Shown here piece after piece: positions 32,070-36,336 of a stretch of 36,336 nucleotides of DNA. Source of the DNA: Chloroflexota bacterium (GTDB lineage: Bacteria > Chloroflexota > Limnocylindria > Limnocylindrales > CSP1-4); contig PMKV01000154.1 of assembly GCA_003157875.1 (NCBI GenBank), positions 1 through 36,336 on the forward strand. The letters run 5' to 3'. The stretch's first letter is position 1; each line of letters begins with the position of its first letter. The notes beneath the pieces were generated by a model. The model searched no databases, was not told the origin of the DNA, and saw nothing but the letters and a program-made list of their open reading frames with translations. The position numbers and the translations under genes were made by a program.

Positions 32070-32907
32070 CGTTGTCGATGAGACGGACCGGGCCGAAGCG
32101 AACGGCCATAGAGAGCAGCGCCGGGCCATCCACGTGGGCCAGCTCCCGCAGCGTGGCAGTGTCGGCGCAACTCACGTATTCGGGCTCGGCCAGCGGTTCC
32201 GAGGCGAGGACGTTGCGCATCGCCGTGCGGAGAGCTTCGCCGTCGCGTTCCCCCGCGTCGTAGCCGGCCCGGGCGGCCAGCAACGCTCGTCGCAGAACCG
32301 GGGCGGCCGCCCGCTGCTCGGGCGTGAGCCGCACGTTGCGCGAACTCATGGCCAGGCCGTCCGGCTCGCGCAGGATCGGGCAGGCCACGATCTCCGTAGC
32401 GATTCCAAGGTCGCCGGCCATGCGCCGCACCACTAGCAGCTGCTGGGCATCCTTCTGCCCAAAGTAGGCTCGTTCCGCTCCCGCCAGCCCGAGCAGGATG
32501 GCCACGATCGTCGTCACGCCCTCGAAATGGCCGGGCCGGACCGCGCCCTCGAGTGGCTCGGTCAGAGCCCCGACGCGGACGGTGGTCTGGAACCCAGCCG
32601 GATAAGCCTCGTCGACGGTTGGGATGAAGACGATGTCCGCGCCGGCGGTGCCGGCCAGCCGCACGTCGGTGGCTTCGTCACGCGGGTACTTCTCGAAATC
32701 GGAAGGGTCATTGAACTGGCGCGGGTTGACGAAGATCGTGACCAGGACCGTCGCGTTCTCGGCCCGGGCCCGCCGGATCAGCGAGGCGTGGCCTTCATGA
32801 AGGGCGCCCATCGTCGGCACGAGCCCGATCGGGCGGGCGGCGGAAGCCAGCGCGGTACGCAGCTCGGCCCGGGTTCGGACGACTCGTGGCAGGGCGTCGC
32901 TGGCCAC
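32056..32907 (-). CDS. panC: Pantothenate synthetase
   Basis: PanC joins pantoate and beta-alanine using ATP. The 283-aa length equals that of E. coli PanC. Motifs: PTMGALHEGH (31-40, HIGH-like ATP loop), VNPRQFNDPSDFEKYPR (60-76), FGQKDAQQL and GLAMSSRN (the KMSKS-like region). GTG 32907 gives the standard N-terminus and lies 5 nt after the panB stop. The frame extends upstream through panB but is not coding there. It is the last gene of the coaX-coaBC-panB-panC operon. Its final codons fold into a hairpin. Confidence 0.95.
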   Translation of the reverse strand: MASDALPRVVRTRAELRTALASAARPIGLVPTMGALHEGHASLIRRARAENATVLVTIFVNPRQFNDPSDFEKYPRDEATDVRLAGTAGADIVFIPTVDEAYPAGFQTTVRVGALTEPLEGAVRPGHFEGVTTIVAILLGLAGAERAYFGQKDAQQLLVVRRMAGDLGIATEIVACPILREPDGLAMSSRNVRLTPEQRAAAPVLRRALLAARAGYDAGERDGEALRTAMRNVLASEPLAEPEYVSCADTATLRELAHVDGPALLSMAVRFGPVRLIDNEPLA

Positions 32908-32912
32908 CGGAG

Positions 32913-33839
32913 CTAGAGGTCGCGGTCGAGCGGGATGCCGCGGCTGGCTTCGACCATCTCCGGCCGGTCGAGCGTAGTTCGACCCAGAATCTCGTCGAGT
33001 CTGGCGGCATCGATCCGCGTGCTCTCGGCCGGACCGGGGAAGGTTCCCGCGATCACATCGGCCCTGTAGGCTTCGGCGGCGGTCTTGATGATCGAATGCA
33101 GCTCGGTGTAGTGGCGAGCGTGTTTGGGTGTGAACTCCGCGCTCATCCCCAGCAGGTCCGTCACCACCTGCACCTGGCCCGAGCAACCTGCCCCGGCGCC
33201 GATGCCTATCGTCGGCACGCGGAGGCGCTCGGTTATGGCCGCGGCCAGCTGCTCCGGCACGAGTTCGAGGACCATGGCGAAGGCACCCGCCTGCTGGACC
33301 GCCAGCGCGTCGGCGAGCAGCTGGCGTCCGGTCTCGCGGGTCTTGCCCTGGACCCGGTGGCCGCCGAGCTGGTGGATCGACTGGGGTGTCAGGCCGATGT
33401 GGCCCATGACCGGGATGCCGGCTCGAACGATTGTCTCGATCGTCCGCGCGCTGCGTTCGCCGCCCTCGAGCTTGACCGCTCCGGCACCGCCCTCGCGCAT
33501 CATGATGCCCGCGTTCTCGAGGCTGGCTTCCGGAGTCACACCGTAGGAGAGGAACGGCATGTCGGCCACGACCAGGGCTCGCGTCGTGCCCCGAACCACG
33601 GCCTTGGTGTGGTGGAGCATCTCGGCCAGCGTGACCCGAACCGTGCTGTCGTAGCCGAGCATGACCTGGCCGACGGAGTCGCCCACGAGCAGGATTGGGA
33701 TCCCGGCCTCGTCGAGGATTCGAGCCGTCGGGTAGTCGTAGGCGGTCAGCATGGCGATCCGCTCGCCATCGGCGTAGAGGCGGGCGATGGAGGCTATGGT
33801 GAGCCGCGCGACCTGCTGCGGCGAAGGGGCCTGGCTCAT
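32913..33839 (-). CDS. panB: 3-methyl-2-oxobutanoate hydroxymethyltransferase
   Basis: PanB transfers a hydroxymethyl group from methylene-tetrahydrofolate to ketoisovalerate, giving ketopantoate. The 308-aa protein has MLTAYDYPTARILDEAG (30-46), VGDSVGQVMLGYDSTV with the metal-binding Asp, ADMPFLSYG, KLEGG and GHIGLTPQS, all typical. It is somewhat longer than E. coli PanB (264 aa), with an N-terminal extension and a C-terminal tail. The start overlaps the coaBC stop by 4 nt. The next step, ketopantoate reductase, is not encoded here. Confidence 0.95.
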   Translation of the reverse strand: MSQAPSPQQVARLTIASIARLYADGERIAMLTAYDYPTARILDEAGIPILLVGDSVGQVMLGYDSTVRVTLAEMLHHTKAVVRGTTRALVVADMPFLSYGVTPEASLENAGIMMREGGAGAVKLEGGERSARTIETIVRAGIPVMGHIGLTPQSIHQLGGHRVQGKTRETGRQLLADALAVQQAGAFAMVLELVPEQLAAAITERLRVPTIGIGAGAGCSGQVQVVTDLLGMSAEFTPKHARHYTELHSIIKTAAEAYRADVIAGTFPGPAESTRIDAARLDEILGRTTLDRPEMVEASRGIPLDRDL

Positions 33840-35251
33840 CGGCCGGAGACCGCGGATTCGGGCGTGGCCGTGGCGCCGGCCGCGTCGCTCGCGGCGCGGC
33901 CGGTCAACCCCAGCCTGACGACGACGCGGTCGAGCAGCAGTTCGGCGACCTCGCTCTTGTCCAGGACCGGCAGCTCCTCGGGTGGCATATCGATCGAGTA
34001 GATCGTGACCTTGTTCGTGTCGGTGCCGAAGCCGGAGCTCGCCTCCGCGACGTCGTTTGCCACCAGCAGGTCGACTCCCTTGGCCCGCAGCTTCTCGGCG
34101 ACTTTGTCGAACGAGCCCGTCTCCGCCGCGAACCCAACCAGCACCGGTCGGCGGGCAGCGGAGGATTTCGTCGCGGCGGCGACCCGCTTGGCCGTCTCGG
34201 CCAGCAGGTCCGGCGTCGGGTCGAGCTCGAGGGTCATCCCGCCCGACCGACCGACCTTCTTGTCGGAGGGTGTTCGGGGCCGGAAGTCGGCCACAGCCGC
34301 GGCCATGACCAGGACGTCGAAGAACGGCCCTTCGGGTGGCGTGAGGGCCTGGAGCGCGGTCTGCATCTGCGCGGCCGTCTCGACTCGAACGACCTGGGCG
34401 GCGGCGGGCGGCTCGACCGTGACGCTGCCCAGGATGAGGGTCACCGCCGCGCCACGATCGAGGGCGTCGTTGGCCACCGCTATCCCCATCTTGCCCGTGG
34501 AGCGATTGCCGATGAAGCGGACGGGGTCGATCGGCTCGCTCGTGCCGCCGGCGGTGACGACAACGTGGCGGCCGCGGAGGTCGCTCCGGGACGGCACGCT
34601 TGCCGGGGCGGGGGCGGGGGCGGGGGAGGGCGAGGGCGAGGGCGCCGCGGCCCGGTTGCTCGAACGCCGCGACGTCGCCGTCCCCGACGCTTCACTCAGT
34701 GCCTCGACGGTGGCATCGACGATGGTTCCAAGGTCGGCGAGCCGGCCCCGGCCAACCATGCCGGATGCAAGCACGCCCGACTCCGGCTCGACGATGCGAT
34801 AACCGAACTCGCGAAGGCGCGCCACGTTGGCCTGGGTTGCCGGGTGGGCATACATCCCACCGTCCATCGCCGGGGCGACGACGACCGGCACGGACGTGGC
34901 CAGGCAGGCGGCCGTGATCGTGTCGCCGGCCAGGCCGCTCGCCATCGCCGCCAGCCAGTGGGCCGTCGCCGGGGCAACCACGATCGCCTCGACATCGTGA
35001 GCCGAGGCGATGTGGCCGATCTGCCCGTCGCCCTGCAGGGCCAGCACGTCCGAGTCGACGGGGTGCTGGCTTAGCGTCTCGATCGTGAGCGTGCCGACGA
35101 ATTCCACCGCGGAGTTCGTCATGAGCACCCGAACGTCGGCGCCTTCGCGCTGCAGCATGCGCATCAACTCGATGGCCTTGTAGGCGGCGATCGATCCGGT
35201 GATTCCCAGGGCGATACGGCGATTCAGCAGGCGCTCGTTCGACTCGGTCAT
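33836..35251 (-). CDS. coaBC: Bifunctional phosphopantothenoylcysteine decarboxylase / phosphopantothenate-cysteine ligase
   Basis: A 471-aa protein making 4'-phosphopantetheine. The CoaC flavoprotein domain (about 11-185) has GITGSIAAYKAIELMR and His80. The CoaB ligase domain (about 225-450) has VVVTAGGTSEPIDPVRFIGN, STGKMG, MAAAVADFRP and DKKVGRSGG. A Ser/Pro/Ala linker (about 190-223) joins them and is longer than usual. In CoaC the canonical P-x-M-N motif reads PAMD (Asp130) and the clamp motif ACG reads ASG (Ser163). I believe such variants occur in related lineages, so activity is still probable. Stops and starts overlap by 4 nt with both neighbours. Confidence 0.94.
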   Translation of the reverse strand: MTESNERLLNRRIALGITGSIAAYKAIELMRMLQREGADVRVLMTNSAVEFVGTLTIETLSQHPVDSDVLALQGDGQIGHIASAHDVEAIVVAPATAHWLAAMASGLAGDTITAACLATSVPVVVAPAMDGGMYAHPATQANVARLREFGYRIVEPESGVLASGMVGRGRLADLGTIVDATVEALSEASGTATSRRSSNRAAAPSPSPSPAPAPAPASVPSRSDLRGRHVVVTAGGTSEPIDPVRFIGNRSTGKMGIAVANDALDRGAAVTLILGSVTVEPPAAAQVVRVETAAQMQTALQALTPPEGPFFDVLVMAAAVADFRPRTPSDKKVGRSGGMTLELDPTPDLLAETAKRVAAATKSSAARRPVLVGFAAETGSFDKVAEKLRAKGVDLLVANDVAEASSGFGTDTNKVTIYSIDMPPEELPVLDKSEVAELLLDRVVVRLGLTGRAASDAAGATATPESAVSGR

Positions 35252-36117
35252 TCCGCGTGCTCCGAGATGATGTGGATCGACCCGGCTGCACTGCCGGTCC
35301 AGCCCACGGTAGTGTCGCCGTCAACGGTCGGCTCCCCGCTGGCCAGAGCCCACAGGATGGCCAGGCCCTTGAGGGTCAGTTCCGGATCTATCGCGTCCAC
35401 GCCCGGCAGGGCGCGGGCCCACGGTGCGGCGGAGAGGCCGCCGGTGAGGACGACCTGGATGTTGGTCGGATCGACCTTCTCCGCCCTGGCCAGCTCGTTC
35501 CGAATCTTCTCGAGCAGTCCGACCGTGAGGGCTCGGTATCCGAGGATGACGCCCGATTGCATGGCCGAGACCGTGTCGGTGCCGATCGCCTTCGCAGGCT
35601 CCTGCAGCTCGATCCGCGGCAGTCTGGCCGTTCGCGAGGCCAGCGCCTCGAGGCCCAATTCGAGGCCGGGAGCGATCGCGCCGCCGACGTATGCGCCGTC
35701 ACGGGAGACGCAGTCGAAGTTGGTGGCAGTGCCGAAGTCGACGACGATGGCCGGCGTGCCGTAGAGGCGAGCGACGGCAACCACGTTGACGAGTCGGTCC
35801 GCGCCTACTTCGGTCGGCCGCTGGACCCGGATCGGCATCGGCATGTTTCCCGAACCGGCGATCAGCAGCGGCACGCCCCGGCGCTCACCCATCAGCGTGG
35901 CGACGCCGGTCAGGGCCGGGACCACCGAAGCCAGCGATACCGCCGTTACGTCGGCCATCGAAGCGCTATCGAGGCGAAGGAGATTGTCGACGAGCACCTC
36001 GAATTCGTCGGGCGTGCTGGCCGCTCGCGTGGCCGCCCGCCGGGCAGCCACGACCGTTTCCCCGTTGACCAGGCCGAGGGTGACGTTGGTGTTGCCGATG
36101 TCGATGGCCAGCAGCAT
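35248..36117 (-). CDS. coaX: Type III pantothenate kinase
   Basis: CoaX phosphorylates pantothenate, the first step to CoA, and is typically not feedback-inhibited by CoA. The 289-aa ASKHA-fold protein has DIGNTN (6-11, phosphate loop), GADRLVN, VVDFGTATNFD and GGAIAPGLELGLEAL, all diagnostic. ATG 36117 is set by the conserved N-terminus and by TATCAT 6 nt upstream, a leaderless arrangement. The frame runs on upstream to 36240 with Arg/Pro-rich non-homologous sequence. It is the first gene of the CoA operon. Confidence 0.95.
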   Translation of the reverse strand: MLLAIDIGNTNVTLGLVNGETVVAARRAATRAASTPDEFEVLVDNLLRLDSASMADVTAVSLASVVPALTGVATLMGERRGVPLLIAGSGNMPMPIRVQRPTEVGADRLVNVVAVARLYGTPAIVVDFGTATNFDCVSRDGAYVGGAIAPGLELGLEALASRTARLPRIELQEPAKAIGTDTVSAMQSGVILGYRALTVGLLEKIRNELARAEKVDPTNIQVVLTGGLSAAPWARALPGVDAIDPELTLKGLAILWALASGEPTVDGDTTVGWTGSAAGSIHIISEHAE

Positions 36118-36123
36118 GGCCCG

Positions 36124-36129
36124 ATGATA
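36124..36129 (-). promoter_or_regulatory. -10 hexamer TATCAT of the coaX operon
   Basis: TATCAT (5/6 to consensus) then CGGGCC then the coaX ATG. The 6-nt gap implies transcription starting at the A of ATG. No clear -35. Confidence 0.45.
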
Positions 36130-36179
36130 GCGCGCCGGAGGCCGGGCTCCGGGCCGACGACGAGGATTCGGCCTTTCTC

Positions 36180-36209
36180 TTGTCCCGGTGGCCCCGCCTG
36201 AGGTACGAT
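36180..36209 (+). promoter_or_regulatory. Promoter for the gene at the right edge
   Basis: TTGTCC (36180-36185), 18-nt spacer, TACGAT (36204-36209), about 55 nt before the GTG start. It diverges from the coaX promoter. Confidence 0.45.
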
Positions 36210-36264
36210 CCGTCGGTCCGTCCCGCGCCTCAATCGTCACCCCCGTTGCCCCCGTGGAGGAGTG

Positions 36265-36336
36265 GTGTCGTCCGTGCCGCCTGCGAAGTTCTTCGTGAAT
36301 CGCGGCATCGTCTCCAGCCGGACCGACCTGCTCAAC
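36265..36336 (+). CDS. Start of an unidentified gene (cut by window end)
   Basis: Only 24 codons are visible, beginning V-S-S-V-P-P-A-K-F-F-V-N-R-G-I-V-S-S-R. GGAGGAG (36256-36262) lies just upstream; it is close to GTG 36265 and better spaced from GTG 36274. A promoter is present. The frame is open to the edge and the sequence looks protein-like, but I cannot name a family. Confidence 0.55.
   Translation, partial: MSSVPPAKFFVNRGIVSSRTDLLN

Noticed and set aside
1-36336. tRNA, rRNA, CRISPR, phage or transposase genes
   Set aside because: I looked for T-loop-like GTTCGANTC patterns outside coding regions, regularly spaced repeats with unique spacers and transposase motifs and found none.

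Overview
The window is dense, GC-rich chromosomal DNA with about 27 genes on both strands, short intergenic gaps, and no phage genes, insertion sequences, rRNA, tRNA or CRISPR array that I can see. Gene content suggests a free-living bacterium, perhaps Chloroflexota (soil or freshwater Limnocylindria-like) or less likely Actinobacteriota. The hints are Ku, a giant Lhr helicase, DUF4349 proteins, GT87, a type III pantothenate kinase and many GTG/TTG starts. The phylum is an inference; no marker gene settles it.

Layout. 1-5.1 kb: the 3' part of bioY (biotin uptake), a GNAT acetyltransferase, Ku, a seven-blade Kelch-like lipoprotein and a PD-(D/E)XK nuclease-like protein. 5.1-8.6 kb: a CPBP membrane protease, an AlkA-type DNA glycosylase, and a coupled MerR regulator/MFS exporter pair. 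8.6-10.5 kb: an ECF sigma factor coupled to a one-TM beta-propeller protein that may be its anti-sigma factor. 10.5-13.3 kb: a GNAT enzyme divergent from a fusion of a class I/II deacetylase (AcuC-like) and a GNAT domain. 13.6-17 kb: a DoxX-like membrane protein, a strong terminator, and a chemoreceptor whose sugar-binding-protein-like region appears circularly permuted and cytoplasmic. 17-21.8 kb: Lhr helicase. 21.9-24.4 kb: a MycE-like methyltransferase, a 92-aa protein, a GT87 membrane glycosyltransferase and a small zinc-ribbon protein. 24.7-29.4 kb: an MFS/DegV pair, glutamate dehydrogenase and an unrecognised 201-aa protein. 29.5-31.8 kb: two adjacent DUF4349 membrane proteins. 32-36.1 kb: a coaX-coaBC-panB-panC operon for pantothenate and coenzyme A. 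The last 72 bases begin another gene.

How the genes work together. The coaX-coaBC-panB-panC genes have 4-nt overlaps or a 5-nt gap and supply most of the route from ketoisovalerate to phosphopantetheine; panE, panD, coaD and coaE are not here. BioY adds biotin uptake, so cofactor supply recurs. Three GNAT domains and one deacetylase lie in about 13 kb. DNA maintenance is represented by Ku, AlkA, Lhr and the nuclease-like protein.

A recurring feature is a TANNNT-like -10 hexamer ending 6-9 nt before the start codon of first genes in transcription units, with no Shine-Dalgarno site, while many other genes have GGAGG-type sites. This suggests leaderless transcripts. The most unusual proteins are the permuted-sensor chemoreceptor and the deacetylase-acetyltransferase fusion.
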